From contig NZ_AP017652.1 in assembly GCF_002355895.1 (NCBI RefSeq), positions 1,707,001 through 1,771,000 of the forward strand: 64,000 bases of DNA, read 5' to 3'. Both the position numbers and the translations under genes were made by a program. The notes below the pieces were generated by a model that searched no databases, was not told where the DNA came from, and worked only from the letters and a program-made list of their open reading frames with translations. Shown one piece after another: positions 46,207 through 55,796 of the stretch (the first letter of the stretch is position 1; every line of letters starts with the position of its first letter). This DNA is from Streptococcus sp. NPS 308. Its GTDB lineage: Bacteria; Bacillota; Bacilli; Lactobacillales; Streptococcaceae.

Positions 46207-47895
46207 ATGAATACAAAAAAACTGATTGCTGGCGAATTGGCTAGCGTCATCGATAGCCTGGACCAAGAGGCTATTTTCAATTTACTAGAACAACCTAAAA
46301 ATTCAGATATGGGAGACATCGCTTTCCCTGCTTTCTCACTAGCAAAAGTCGAACGCAAGGCACCGCAAATGATTGCTGCCGATATTGCTGCAAAGATCAA
46401 CAGCCAAGCCTTTGAAAAAGTGGTGGCAACGGGTCCTTACGTAAACTTTTTCCTTGATAAATCTGCTATTTCTGGTGCAGTTATCAAAGAAATCATCGAA
46501 AAAGGTGCTGACTACGCCCAACAAACGGAAGGCCAAGAGCAAAATATTACGATTGACCTTTCTAGTCCCAATATCGCCAAACCCTTCTCAGTCGGCCACT
46601 TGCGTTCAACAGTTATCGGAGATGCCCTCTCTAATATCTTTAAGAAGATGGGCTACAAAACCATTAAAATCAACCACCTTGGAGACTGGGGGAAACAGTT
46701 TGGTCTTCTCATGGTTGCTTATAAGAAGTGGGGTTCTAAAGAAGCCATCGAAGCCAACCCAATCGATGAGTTGTTGAAACTTTACGTTCGCATCAATGCC
46801 GAAATCGAAACTGACAAGGCTCTCGACGATGAAGGTCGCCTCTGGTTCAAAAAACTAGAAGATGGTGATCCTGAAGCAACTCAACTTTGGCAATGGTTCC
46901 GTGATGAAAGTTTGGTCGAATTCAACCGCATCTACAAACTACTCGGTGTTGAATTTGATAGCTTAAACGGTGAAGCCTTCTACAATGACAAGATGGATGA
47001 AGCCGTACAAATCTTAGAAGAAAAAGGCTTGCTAGAAGAGTCTCAAGGGGCTTGCATTGTCAACTTGGATGATTTCGATTTGCCACCTGCTATGATTAAA
47101 AAATCAGATGGCGCTACTCTCTACATCACTCGTGATATCGCAACAGCCATCTACCGTGCTCGTACTTACAACTTTGTTAAAAATGTCTATGCTGTCGGCC
47201 AAGAGCAATCTAACCACTTTAAACAGTTGAAAGCCGTCTTGAAGAAAATGGGATTTGCTTGGAGTGACGATATGGTTCACGTTGACTTTGGTCTTGTAAC
47301 CAAGAATCGCCAAAAACTCTCTACTCGTAAAGGAAACATCATCCTGCTCGAGCCAACTCTCCAAGAAGCCATCACTCGTGCTAAAGCTCAAATCGAAGCG
47401 AAAAATCCTGACCTTGAAAACAAGGATCAAATCGCCCAAGCTGTTGGGGTTGGAGCTGTCAAATTCTACGACCTGAAAACTGATCGTCGAAATGGTTATG
47501 ACTTTGATTTGGAAGCAATGGTTTCATTTGAAGGAGAAACTGGTCCGTACATCCAATACGCTTACGCTCGTATTCAGTCTCTACTTAGAAAAGCTGACTT
47601 CCATCCAAATGCTCAAGAAAGTTACAGTCTAAATGATGCCGAAAGCTGGGAAATCATCAAACTTCTCCAAGACTTTGCCCGTGTCATCAAACGTGCTTCT
47701 GACAACTATGACCCATCGCTCATTGCTAAGTATGCAATCAGCTTGGCGCAAGCTTTCAATAAATACTATGCTCACACTCGTATCTTGGATGAAAGCCCAG
47801 AGCGCGACAGTCGTCTGGCCCTCAGCTACGCAACCGCAGTCGTCCTCAAAGAAGCTCTTCGTTTGCTCGGAGTAGAAGCACCAGAGAAGATGTGA
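46207..47895 (+). CDS. argS: Arginyl-tRNA synthetase
   Basis: Class I synthetase charging tRNA-Arg, 562 residues. N-terminal Add-1 domain, HIGH-type motif as [12 protein letters not shown] (about residues 134-145), the KMSKS counterpart KLSTRKGNI (around 373) and the C-terminal DALR anticodon-binding domain ([21 protein letters not shown]). Preceded by AAAAGGAGCC. Divergent from argR. Confidence 0.95.
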   Translation: MNTKKLIAGELASVIDSLDQEAIFNLLEQPKNSDMGDIAFPAFSLAKVERKAPQMIAADIAAKINSQAFEKVVATGPYVNFFLDKSAISGAVIKEIIEKGADYAQQTEGQEQNITIDLSSPNIAKPFSVGHLRSTVIGDALSNIFKKMGYKTIKINHLGDWGKQFGLLMVAYKKWGSKEAIEANPIDELLKLYVRINAEIETDKALDDEGRLWFKKLEDGDPEATQLWQWFRDESLVEFNRIYKLLGVEFDSLNGEAFYNDKMDEAVQILEEKGLLEESQGACIVNLDDFDLPPAMIKKSDGATLYITRDIATAIYRARTYNFVKNVYAVGQEQSNHFKQLKAVLKKMGFAWSDDMVHVDFGLVTKNRQKLSTRKGNIILLEPTLQEAITRAKAQIEAKNPDLENKDQIAQAVGVGAVKFYDLKTDRRNGYDFDLEAMVSFEGETGPYIQYAYARIQSLLRKADFHPNAQESYSLNDAESWEIIKLLQDFARVIKRASDNYDPSLIAKYAISLAQAFNKYYAHTRILDESPERDSRLALSYATAVVLKEALRLLGVEAPEKM

Positions 47896-47902
47896 TTCAG
47901 TA

Positions 47903-48221
47903 CTAACAATTGGAACTAAAGTTCCTAATTGTTAGACGCTAGCCGCTATATGCAGACTAGCTAACTGCTTCACTAATTCACCTAACCAAATAATATCGAT
48001 TTGGTTAGGCTCATGTCGTAATCTTTTAATCACTTTATTGTAAAGCAGTCTAAGTAACTATCACCAAATCCTATACAGACTTTGGCTTGGCGCTTTACTA
48101 GTCTTCATTTCAACTGGGCGGACTTTTCAGTTAAAGATCCAAATTGTCTGGTTTTAGCTATTGGATACCTGTTCTGCTCGCCTAGTGACTTAGTTGAAAA
48201 GCGAAATTTCTTTCGCTTTTC
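47903..48221. other. Structured non-coding gap between argS and a small membrane-protein gene
   Basis: The 364-base gap has no convincing ORF. It holds stems CTAACAATTGGAACT / AGTTCCTAATTGTTAG (47903-47935, one bulged base), CCTAACCAAA / TTTGGTTAGG (47981-48009) and GAAAAGCGAAA-TTTC-TTTCGCTTTTC (48196-48221). The first directly follows the argS stop, but lacks a U-tract; the last is terminator-like. This may be a decayed repeat element or a small structured RNA. Confidence 0.5.
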
Positions 48222-48259
48222 TTATGCCTTCAATTTTTTATCAAATCAGGGGAGATTTT

Positions 48260-48505
48260 ATGAGCCAGTACGCTTATATCTTAGTTCTTATCAGTCTTGT
48301 CGTTCTTTTTCTCATCAATAAATACGAAAAAGAAAAACTTCAGAAACTTCTTCAGGAGCAGCTTTTAAAAGACGAAACTTTCAAAGCAGATATCCACGAA
48401 AGAATCCAAACAACAGAGAATATCAACGATGTCATCGCCTACATCAACAAGGGTTATCGTTTGGGACTCATGCTTTCCAAGGAAATCACTGATCAACTCA
48501 AATAA
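48260..48505 (+). CDS. Small single-pass membrane protein (81 aa)
   Basis: One N-terminal TM segment (YAYILVLISLVVLFLINKY, residues 4-22) followed by a charged, probably helical cytoplasmic part (KEKLQKLLQEQLLKDETFKADIHERIQTTENINDVIAYINKGYRLGLMLSKEI). The start at 48260 has AGGGGAG upstream; an earlier in-frame ATG lacks a site. No homology recognised; the layout is like small membrane proteins next to argS in relatives. Ends at a strong terminator. Confidence 0.75.
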   Translation: MSQYAYILVLISLVVLFLINKYEKEKLQKLLQEQLLKDETFKADIHERIQTTENINDVIAYINKGYRLGLMLSKEITDQLK

Positions 48506-48507
48506 TC

Positions 48508-48537
48508 AAAATCCGAGAAGTCTTCTTCTCGGATTTT
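48508..48537 (+). terminator. Terminator of the 81-aa membrane-protein gene
   Basis: Perfect stem AAAATCCGAGAAG / CTTCTCGGATTTT with 4-base loop followed by TCTCTT. Two bases downstream of the stop codon. Confidence 0.8.
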
Positions 48538-48603
48538 TCTCTTCTTCATGAAACTGCTAAAGATTCGCCCTAGATTTTAAACAAATAAAATAGAAGAAAA
48601 AGC

Positions 48604-48617
48604 TAAGCCGAAGCTTA
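48604..48617 (-). terminator. Terminator of nrdI
   Basis: Stem TAAGC-TTCG-GCTTA on the minus strand overlapping the nrdI stop codon, followed by GCTTTTTCTTC. UUCG-type loop. Confidence 0.7.
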
Positions 48618-49079
48618 ACTTTCCAATCCATATAAGTCCGCGATAATCGCTGCAACCTTTTTAATATCTCCCAACATGCCTCTCATTTCAAAATCTGCTA
48701 GAACAGGGAAACCAAAACGCTGACTGTACTGCTTGGCAGTCAAACAGTATTGGTTATTAAAATTGCGATTACCAGATCCCACTACACCAAAACACTTACT
48801 AGCATTGTCTCCATAGGCGATAAAATCACCCACTGGAGTCGTCAGGATCTCAACATCGCCGTTGTCGACACCATTTCCACCTTCTAGATAGGTTGGTAAA
48901 AAGGCGACATAAGGATGGTCCATCTCAAAGAAATCTTTCCCTTTCTTGACCAAATCCTTGATATGGATCTTTTGGACCTCAATCCCTTCGTGCTGGGACA
49001 AGAGATAGTCCTTAAGTCGGGTTACAAAACTCTCTGTATTTCCACTCAAACTGATATAAACTAAGGATATTTTTTTCAT
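48615..49079 (-). CDS. nrdI: NrdI-family flavodoxin
   Basis: Flavodoxin-like protein that supplies oxidant for assembling the dimanganese cofactor of class Ib NrdF. 154 residues with the FMN phosphate loop SLSGNTESF (residues 11-19) and the GSGNRNFNNQYC segment near residue 100. nrdE and nrdF are not adjacent, so this is a stand-alone nrdI; the pneumococcal counterpart is placed similarly. Confidence 0.87.
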   Translation of the reverse strand: MKKISLVYISLSGNTESFVTRLKDYLLSQHEGIEVQKIHIKDLVKKGKDFFEMDHPYVAFLPTYLEGGNGVDNGDVEILTTPVGDFIAYGDNASKCFGVVGSGNRNFNNQYCLTAKQYSQRFGFPVLADFEMRGMLGDIKKVAAIIADLYGLES

Positions 49080-49110
49080 ATTGACCTCGATTTTTATTTT
49101 TGGATATTAA

Positions 49111-49145
49111 AAGAACTACCAAGATTGTAACTTGATAGTTCTCTT
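49111..49145 (-). terminator. Terminator of the 177-aa membrane-protein gene
   Basis: Stem AGAACTATCAAG / CTTGGTAGTTCT on the minus strand (one G-T pair), followed by TTTTAAT. The outer arms repeat the AGAACTA/TAGTTCT of the terminator at 21996-22022, although the genes are unrelated. Confidence 0.7.
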
Positions 49146-49155
49146 TTGTCAATAC

Positions 49156-49689
49156 TTAGGCAACTTCCTCTGCTTCGGCTTCCTCAGCCAAATCTTTTTG
49201 TTGGCGCCACATCTTGTAAAGGACTAAAGCTAAAAAGAGGACATTGATAATCATGAACAAAATAACGGTTCCTTTTGCTAATGTGCCTATTCCTAAGCCT
49301 AGGGTATCATCTTTAATCAATTGAAGTGCATCTTGAATGTTCATAAAAGAATAGACCAAACCAACAATCGCTAGCAAAAGATAGCCAAGATAAGCATAGT
49401 TTGCAAATTGGACGTTTTTACGAACTAAGAACACAAAGGCTACCACAACTAAAATAGCAGATAAAACAATCAAAACTACATTAAAAATTGAGTGCGATGC
49501 CGCTGTTACTTGGTAGGTATAGTTAACCGTGTCTTCTATTTGCTGAGCAGTAAGGGACCCACTATTAGATAGACTCGCACGAAGAACTTCTTTGCTAGGG
49601 ACTGGGCCCAAGATGCCAAATAATGACGAAGCAGAAATGAGTGCGGATAGGACTAACAAAATCCAGAGATAAATTGGTTTCTTTTTCAT
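49156..49689 (-). CDS. Conserved four-TM membrane protein (177 aa)
   Basis: TM segments at about residues 7-27, 70-92, 98-118 and 140-162, with an extracytoplasmic loop between the first two (VPSKEVLRASLSNSGSLTAQQIEDTVNYTYQVTAAS) and an acidic C-terminal tail (LAEEAEAEEVA). Preceded by AGGAGG. No conserved family name recognised; it lies between nrdI and the yesN-type regulator gene in this lineage. Function unknown. Confidence 0.75.
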   Translation of the reverse strand: MKKKPIYLWILLVLSALISASSLFGILGPVPSKEVLRASLSNSGSLTAQQIEDTVNYTYQVTAASHSIFNVVLIVLSAILVVVAFVFLVRKNVQFANYAYLGYLLLAIVGLVYSFMNIQDALQLIKDDTLGLGIGTLAKGTVILFMIINVLFLALVLYKMWRQQKDLAEEAEAEEVA

Positions 49690-49748
49690 ATTTTCCTCCT
49701 ATAAAACCTTTTGGACATTATAGCATTTTTCGTACAGAAATACAATTC

Positions 49749-51035
49749 TTACAGGCCTGTCTCGACTTGTTTTCGGTAAGCTTTTGGTGATTTTCCGCAC
49801 AATTTACGGAAAACTTTGTAAAAATAGCCGACATTACTGTAACCAACGGCATAGCAAACATCTTCAATACTATCATTGGTTGAAAGCAAGAGCTGTTGCG
49901 CTGCCTTAATTCGCTGTTTGTTGAGCAGTTCTGCAAAGGTCGAGTTGGTTTCTCGCTTAATCAGCTGACCGAGGTAGACTGGGTTAATAAAGAGATCCTT
50001 GCTAATATCCTTAAGTGAGAGCTCTTTTTGATAATCGCGGCCGATCACCTCTAGAACACTGACCACATTTTCATTCATCCGATACTGGCCAAAGAACTTA
50101 GTCAAGGTTGCTTTGATGTAGGCAACCAATTCTTCAAAGGAGTTAATAGCATGGATGGCTTTGACAATCTCTGTCATATCATCCGCTTTTAGATGCTCAA
50201 ACAAGTGGAAGACATCCATGACAAATTGAGTGAAGAGTTGTTTGGTGATAGCCACGCGCGGTGTATTCTCTAAGACAACCTTCTCCAGCAGGGTCAATTC
50301 TTCGATGATTTGATTGATATTTCCTTGGATAATCACGCGATAAATCGGTTCGTAATAAGCAAATAGACTCTCGGATTTTTCTAGATTGACGGAACCGTAA
50401 AAGAGGGCTTTTTCTGCGTTGATCTTCCATTTTTCAAAGGCTTGTTGGTAGGGTGCTACAAAGGGCGTTACTACGATTCCATCTAGTGGTTGATCAGAGA
50501 TAAAAATCTGCCAGTCTTGACCTAAAACATAGTAAGGAATAGTGAAAGAACCTTGTTTTTCCTTGGAAAGACCTATCCACCAGTTGTCTTTACCTGCTAA
50601 GAAGTTGACAAAGCCTTCTTCATCCAATTCTTGGCTGAGAGTCTGACTCTGCTCCACCTTTTCCTGAAGTTGACTCGCAATTTTTTCTAATAAATGACTC
50701 AACTCCACCTTATCCACTGGCTTCACCAGATAATCCACGACACTCAGGTTCATTGCTTTCTTGACATAGTCAAACTCCTGATAGCCAGATAGCAAGATAT
50801 AATAGGCATCTGGGAGAATCTCCTTCATCTCCTTGATCATCTCCAGTCCTGTTTTATCGGGCATATTGACATCCGAAATAATCACATCAACCGGATGATG
50901 CTTGACATAGCCCAGAGCATCGTCAGCATGATTGGCTGTTGCGACGACTTTCATATCCCATTTTTCAAAGGGAATCAAGCGCTTGAGCCCCTCTGTCACC
51001 ATGTACTCGTCGTCTACTAATAAAACTTTATACAT
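49749..51035 (-). CDS. Response regulator, YesN/AraC type
   Basis: Two-component regulator, 428 residues. Receiver domain (about 1-125) with D54 in VIISDVNMPDKTG, K in VKPVD; a long middle region; and a C-terminal AraC-type double HTH (DISKDLFINPVYLGQLIKRETNSTFAELLNKQRIKAA...VCYAVGYSNVGYFYKVFRKLCGKSPKAYR). Follows the YesM-type kinase gene by 11 bases. This class usually regulates carbohydrate uptake genes; no sugar transporter is adjacent here. Confidence 0.92.
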   Translation of the reverse strand: MYKVLLVDDEYMVTEGLKRLIPFEKWDMKVVATANHADDALGYVKHHPVDVIISDVNMPDKTGLEMIKEMKEILPDAYYILLSGYQEFDYVKKAMNLSVVDYLVKPVDKVELSHLLEKIASQLQEKVEQSQTLSQELDEEGFVNFLAGKDNWWIGLSKEKQGSFTIPYYVLGQDWQIFISDQPLDGIVVTPFVAPYQQAFEKWKINAEKALFYGSVNLEKSESLFAYYEPIYRVIIQGNINQIIEELTLLEKVVLENTPRVAITKQLFTQFVMDVFHLFEHLKADDMTEIVKAIHAINSFEELVAYIKATLTKFFGQYRMNENVVSVLEVIGRDYQKELSLKDISKDLFINPVYLGQLIKRETNSTFAELLNKQRIKAAQQLLLSTNDSIEDVCYAVGYSNVGYFYKVFRKLCGKSPKAYRKQVETGL

Positions 51036-51046
51036 TTCTACCCTTT

Positions 51047-52693
51047 CTATTCATCCTGGATAGTGATTCGATAGAGAACACCTTCTTGCTCAGCTGACTC
51101 TACACTGATTTGGTAGCGATCCCCAAAATAGAGGACAAAGCGTTCGTGTACATTCACTATTCCGATTGACTGCCGCTCGCCGCTGTAGCTTGCTTCGTGC
51201 TCAAAACTTCTCTGAGCTAATTTCTCTTGCAAGGCAGCTAATTTTTCAGCAGGCATGCCACGACCATTATCGACTACCAGGATTTCAACAAATCCCTCAC
51301 CCTTCAAGACCTTGATGCTGATAACATTGTCTGTTCGGCGGTAGTCAATACCGTGGGCAAAGTAATTTTCGACCAATGGTTGGAGCGTAAACTTGGGAAT
51401 CTTCATATTTTCTAATTCTGGCGCGATCTTAAAGCCATAAGCTACTGACTTTGGATAGCGAACCATACAGAGATAACTGTATTTACGACAAAATTCTAGT
51501 TCTTGTTGCAAGGTCGTTTCACGCTCATCAGAGATATTGTTACGCAACAAGCTACTAAATTCATAGATAATATCCGCCAGCTCATCTTGGCTTTCCATCA
51601 CCGCATACATGCGAAGAAATTCCAATGTATTATACATAAAATGCGGATTGATCTGAGCTTGCAAGGCTCGCATATTGGCATCTTTTTGGCTAAGTTCCAA
51701 CTGATAAATATCGTGGATATTTTTTTCCAGTCGATCCAACATATCATTGGTTGTTTCTGCAATGAGAAGCAATTCTTGGTCTTTTTCAGAGGTATCGATT
51801 CGAAGTCCTTCTTCTCCTTGAGCAATAACCTGAATAGACTCGACCAAATCCACCACCTGCTTTTGATATTTTGAAAAGGTCTGTCTCAGAGTGATATACA
51901 AAATGATGATAAAGAGAATGCTTAGTCCAATAATGACAGCAGAACTAGTCAACGTTCCCTTAAGAACAAAATCCTTAGGAACAGCCACACGAACTTGATA
52001 GCCATGAGAGGTGACTCCTACAAGCCAGTTCTCCCGCTCTGCTGACACCTTCTCCCCAAGCTGAAACATCTCCGTATCAAAAGACGAAGTCACCGTCACA
52101 GCCATTGGTGTGTTGCCTCGGGTATTGTCAATAGCTCCACGTAAGACATCTGGGGATAAAGAGATGTAGATCACTCCTAAATCCTGGTCAGAAACGGGAT
52201 CGGATACAGGAATGGCAAAACTATTAGGAGCTGGTTTGAAATTTTCTGCTGGAATTTTCTCTCCACTTCGTTTCCCTCTGGTTGAAACAAAAACTTCTTT
52301 GTAATCTTGGAGGACAATTGCCACCCCTGTCACAAAATCATTACGAACATAGAGATCGTCGATATTTTCATACAAGGATACCGAGATATAAGGAGAAGCC
52401 TTGCGCTCTAATTGCCAATAAAAATAGTCTGGTGTACTGAGACTAAAGTACTTGTAAATCCCTTCGATGCGAGCCTGATTTTCAACCAAAGTCTGGGCAA
52501 GCCGAGTCGACTCTCTATGGTAATATTCAATCTCACTTACTGTCCGAGTCGTCACGCGTTGAGCTACTCGCTGAGCTTCTTTCTCGCGCGAATCCCAGTC
52601 AGCATAGGAAATCATCACCGCAAAACTAGCAATGATGATGATTATAACGAGGCTATAAATCCGTAAAAGAGAGTGAAGCCAAAATTGCTTCAT
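51047..52693 (-). CDS. Sensor histidine kinase, YesM/LytS type
   Basis: Membrane kinase, 548 residues from the ATG at 52693. TM1 near the N-terminus (about 12-32), extracytoplasmic sensor (about 35-270), TM2 near 275-295, HAMP, His_kinase domain (LQAQINPHFMYNTLEFLRMYAVM, phospho-H in NPHFMYN) and HATPase with DNGRGMPAEKL. Start chosen one base after the stop of the upstream DUF624 gene; upstream ATGs lie within that gene and lack sites. Probably translationally coupled. Confidence 0.9.
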   Translation of the reverse strand: MKQFWLHSLLRIYSLVIIIIIASFAVMISYADWDSREKEAQRVAQRVTTRTVSEIEYYHRESTRLAQTLVENQARIEGIYKYFSLSTPDYFYWQLERKASPYISVSLYENIDDLYVRNDFVTGVAIVLQDYKEVFVSTRGKRSGEKIPAENFKPAPNSFAIPVSDPVSDQDLGVIYISLSPDVLRGAIDNTRGNTPMAVTVTSSFDTEMFQLGEKVSAERENWLVGVTSHGYQVRVAVPKDFVLKGTLTSSAVIIGLSILFIIILYITLRQTFSKYQKQVVDLVESIQVIAQGEEGLRIDTSEKDQELLLIAETTNDMLDRLEKNIHDIYQLELSQKDANMRALQAQINPHFMYNTLEFLRMYAVMESQDELADIIYEFSSLLRNNISDERETTLQQELEFCRKYSYLCMVRYPKSVAYGFKIAPELENMKIPKFTLQPLVENYFAHGIDYRRTDNVISIKVLKGEGFVEILVVDNGRGMPAEKLAALQEKLAQRSFEHEASYSGERQSIGIVNVHERFVLYFGDRYQISVESAEQEGVLYRITIQDE

Positions 52694-52694
52694 T

Positions 52695-53309
52695 CTATTT
52701 TGTCGCCAATTTTTCATGGATACTTTCATAAATAGGTTCCAACATATCACTGATAAAGAAATGCCACACACCAATTCCTACAAAAAAGAGGAGAGCAGGC
52801 ATATAGTAACCAACTCCTACAAGCAAGCCTGTGCCAATCAGAACCTTGGCGATTGCTGGCAAGCTCATGAAAATCCCAATAAGAGACAATTTCACGGTAT
52901 TTCGGTAGGATAAATCAAAATATACCTGAAGTTTCAAGGAAACAGTATAGGCTAGAAAGACAAGGGCCACTACAAGAACATTAAGAAAGGTTGCCAAGAG
53001 ATGAAAAATAGTCTGATGGGGCAATTGAACCAAAAGATACAGACCATAAACTAATACTAAATCTACAAATACAAAACTATAGAAAGTGAGGTTGCTCTTG
53101 ACAAAGTTACTCTTATAGAGTTCCCAAGCTTCTTTCAAACTATAAGCTCGATAAGTATAACCGTGCTCAGCATATAAACTCATAAGGGTTGCACTAGCTG
53201 GTGCCAAACCAAAGACCACACCTCCTGCTAGTGTGAATAACCAGAAAAAAGCCGTCACAATCATTCCTAAAAAGAAACGATTAAAGACGAATTCTAGAAA
53301 TTTTCCCAT
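52695..53309 (-). CDS. DUF624 (YesL-like) membrane protein
   Basis: 204 residues, about five TM segments, starting MGKFLEFVFNRFFLGMIVTAFFWLFT. The conserved DUF624 segments GGVVFGLAPASATLMSL and SLKEAWELYKSNF are present. AGGAGGATATC precedes the ATG. It heads the operon with the YesM/YesN-type pair, an arrangement also found in Bacillus yesLMN, and may modulate the kinase; this is inferred. Confidence 0.85.
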   Translation of the reverse strand: MGKFLEFVFNRFFLGMIVTAFFWLFTLAGGVVFGLAPASATLMSLYAEHGYTYRAYSLKEAWELYKSNFVKSNLTFYSFVFVDLVLVYGLYLLVQLPHQTIFHLLATFLNVLVVALVFLAYTVSLKLQVYFDLSYRNTVKLSLIGIFMSLPAIAKVLIGTGLLVGVGYYMPALLFFVGIGVWHFFISDMLEPIYESIHEKLATK

Positions 53310-53442
53310 GATATCCTCCTTCAAACAACTGTGTAACTATTATATCATATTTCAAACGTTTTCAAAAATATAGAGTGTCCATTTACAATCATCTAAAAGC
53401 ATGATACAATTGATTTTGTTAGTTTATATCAAGGAGAAACTC

Positions 53443-54012
53443 ATGAAGAAAAATATCTTAACCACCCTCTTAGCTGTCGTCCTCTATTTCCTCTGTCTAG
53501 GGATTGGAGTAGTACTTGGACACCTGGTTGACTCAACGGGCAATATGTTCTATGCTCCTGCTTTTTCAACCCTTGTTGGGGGGAGTGTTTACATGTTTCT
53601 TCTGGTAAAAGTTCCTCGTTTTGGTGCCATTTCCACTCTAGGGCTCTTTATGGCTCTCTTCTTCCTAGCTAGTAAACACGGCGCTGGAGCCTTTCTACCA
53701 GCTATCGCCTGCGGTCTTGCAGCAGATGCCACCGCTCGCCTCGGTCACTATCAGGATAAGATTAAAAATCTTTTCTCCTTCCTAGTCTTTGCTTTTAGCA
53801 CAAGTGGTCCTATCCTCCTCATGTGGATCAATCCAGCATCCTACGAGGCAGCTCTCCTCGCTCGTGGAAAATCTCAGGAATACATTGACCGTATCATGGT
53901 CGCTCCAGAGCTAGACAAAATTTTTCTCTTTGTCGCAAGCATTCTCCTTTGTGCCTTGATTGGTGCTTTGCTTGGGCAAGTCATTAGTAAAAAGTTTACA
54001 CACAAAATCTAA
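53443..54012 (+). CDS. MptD/Trep_Strep family ECF transporter S component
   Basis: 189-residue polytopic protein with five to six TM segments and the family start MKKNILTTLLAVVLYFLCLGIGVVLG; motif PRFGAISTLGLFMALFFLASKHGAG. Start at 53443 with AAGGAGAAAC upstream; the frame's earlier ATG lacks a site. S components bind substrate for energy-coupling-factor transporters; energising subunits are not in this window. Substrate unknown. Confidence 0.75.
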   Translation: MKKNILTTLLAVVLYFLCLGIGVVLGHLVDSTGNMFYAPAFSTLVGGSVYMFLLVKVPRFGAISTLGLFMALFFLASKHGAGAFLPAIACGLAADATARLGHYQDKIKNLFSFLVFAFSTSGPILLMWINPASYEAALLARGKSQEYIDRIMVAPELDKIFLFVASILLCALIGALLGQVISKKFTHKI

Positions 54013-54017
54013 TCACT

Positions 54018-54042
54018 AAAAAAGAGCCCTTCGGCTCTTTTT
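54018..54042. terminator. Bidirectional terminator
   Basis: Stem AAAAGAGCC / GGCTCTTTT with a CTTC loop, A-run before and T-run after. Ends the S-component gene on the plus strand and the met operon on the minus strand, overlapping the metP stop. Confidence 0.8.
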
Positions 54043-54733
54043 ATTTATGACTTAATTTCCTGGTCAAGAAATCTCCCAAGAACTGGATTGTAAAGATAAT
54101 CAAGATGATAATAATGGTCGCCAAGATGGTCACATCGTGATTGTAACGGTTGAATCCATAGGCAATGGCCACATTACCGATACCACCAGCACCAACTGCT
54201 CCCGCCATAGCGGTTTCACCAACAAGGGAAATCAAGGTCACAGTCGTCACACGAATCAAATCTGGAAGACCTTCGGATAGGTATACCCCAACGATATCCC
54301 AGAAAGTCGCTCCACTAGCTTGAGCCGCTTCAATGACACCGCCATCCAGCTCAGCCAAGACGACCTGCACCTGACGGGCAAAGAAGGCAAATACCGCAAA
54401 AGAAAGTGGGACAAGGGCTGCATTGGGTCCGATACTAGTCTTGACAATCAAGTGAGAAAGAGGTGACAAGATAGCCAAAAGGATGATGAAGGGAACCGCA
54501 CGGAAAATAGAGGTAATCTTGTCTAAAATCCAGAAAACGACCTTGTTCTCCAAGACACCGCCTGGCGCTGTCAAGACAAGGAAAAGACCTGCAACGAGCC
54601 CCAAGAACCCTCCGATAATGAAGGAAAGAACTGTCATATAAAGAGTTAGGTAAATGGCTGTTCCCCAGCCTGCCTGACCTGACCAGCCCATCTTATAGAC
54701 ATTTGGTAAGTAAGTTTGAATCAAGTCTGTCAT
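54041..54733 (-). CDS. metP: D-methionine/methionine ABC transporter permease
   Basis: Inner-membrane permease of the MUT (methionine uptake) ABC family, 230 residues with five TM segments and the EAA-type coupling loop (GGVIEAAQASGATFWDIVGVYLSEGLPDLI). Sequence AVGAGGIGNVAIAYGFNRY is typical of MetI/MetP. It is the last gene of the metQ-M20-metN-metP operon, two bases after metN. Confidence 0.92.
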   Translation of the reverse strand: MTDLIQTYLPNVYKMGWSGQAGWGTAIYLTLYMTVLSFIIGGFLGLVAGLFLVLTAPGGVLENKVVFWILDKITSIFRAVPFIILLAILSPLSHLIVKTSIGPNAALVPLSFAVFAFFARQVQVVLAELDGGVIEAAQASGATFWDIVGVYLSEGLPDLIRVTTVTLISLVGETAMAGAVGAGGIGNVAIAYGFNRYNHDVTILATIIIILIIFTIQFLGDFLTRKLSHK

Positions 54734-54734
54734 T

Positions 54735-55796
54735 TTACTGTCCTCCCTTCAATACTTTTAACTGCACACCAGCCTGACGGATGGCTTCTTGAGCACCTGC
54801 TAGCGCTGCTTTTTCACCTGACAAGACCACCACCAATTCTCCAACAGGAGTGCCATCGAGAATTTCGATATTTCCATAAAGGATATTAGCCGTTACTTGG
54901 TAATGCTTGTACAATTCATTCAAAAGTGGTTCGTCTGTCGAAGCCCCTGCATACTTGAGTTGCACCAAAAGGCTATTCGCAGACAAATGCTCCACAATTT
55001 CTTGCTTCTCAATCTTGACCATGGCTTCGTCAATACCTGTGGCAGTTGAGATGAAGTCTTGGGTCAAAGGTTGTTTAGGGTCTGAGAAGATTTCAAGGAC
55101 ACTGCCTTCTTCAATCAAACGGCCATCCTGCATGACTGCCACACGATTAGCAATGTCTTTGACAATTTGCATTTCGTGTGTAATCAGGACAACGGTCAAG
55201 CCTAATTTTTGGTTCAAATCTTGCAACAAGGCTAGAATTTGCTTGGTTGTCTTAGGATCAAGGGCAGAGGTTGACTCATCTGAAATCAAAATTTTCGGAT
55301 CGTTGGCCAAGGCACGCGCAATGGCCACACGCTGTTTTTGTCCTCCAGATAGTTGTGAAGGGTAGTTTTCAGCACGATCTGCCAAACCAACCAAGTCTAA
55401 CAACTTAGCAACTTTTGCTTTCTTTTCTTCCTTGCTGAGTCCAGAGTGTTTAAGGGCAAAGGCTACATTTTCCTCTGCTGTTTTTTGACTCATGAGGTTG
55501 AAATGCTGGAAAATCATCCCGATATCTTGACGTTTGCGACGCAACTGCTCTGCCGTCAAGGTCACCTTGCCGTCAAAAATCACATCGTCGTCAATGGTAA
55601 TTTTGCCTGCAGATGGTTTTTGCAGGAGGTTAATCACCCGGACTAGAGTGGATTTTCCTGCTCCAGAATATCCTACGATACCGTAGATATCCCCTTCTTG
55701 GATGTGAATGGTCACATCCTTGACCGCTGTGATGGTTCTCTTCTTTTGGTGAAAGGTCACATCGATCTGATCTAACTTGATAATATCTCTACTCAT
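54735..55796 (-). CDS. metN: Methionine ABC transporter ATP-binding protein
   Basis: ATPase of the methionine importer, 353 residues. Walker [14 protein letters not shown]-loop [10 protein letters not shown], signature [15 protein letters not shown], Walker B ILISDES, H-loop LITHEMQ. The C-terminal NIL/ACT-like domain (about 275-353), which in E. coli binds methionine and inhibits transport, is present. Overlaps the M20 peptidase gene by 8 bases, so the two are translationally coupled. Confidence 0.94.
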   Translation of the reverse strand: MSRDIIKLDQIDVTFHQKKRTITAVKDVTIHIQEGDIYGIVGYSGAGKSTLVRVINLLQKPSAGKITIDDDVIFDGKVTLTAEQLRRKRQDIGMIFQHFNLMSQKTAEENVAFALKHSGLSKEEKKAKVAKLLDLVGLADRAENYPSQLSGGQKQRVAIARALANDPKILISDESTSALDPKTTKQILALLQDLNQKLGLTVVLITHEMQIVKDIANRVAVMQDGRLIEEGSVLEIFSDPKQPLTQDFISTATGIDEAMVKIEKQEIVEHLSANSLLVQLKYAGASTDEPLLNELYKHYQVTANILYGNIEILDGTPVGELVVVLSGEKAALAGAQEAIRQAGVQLKVLKGGQ

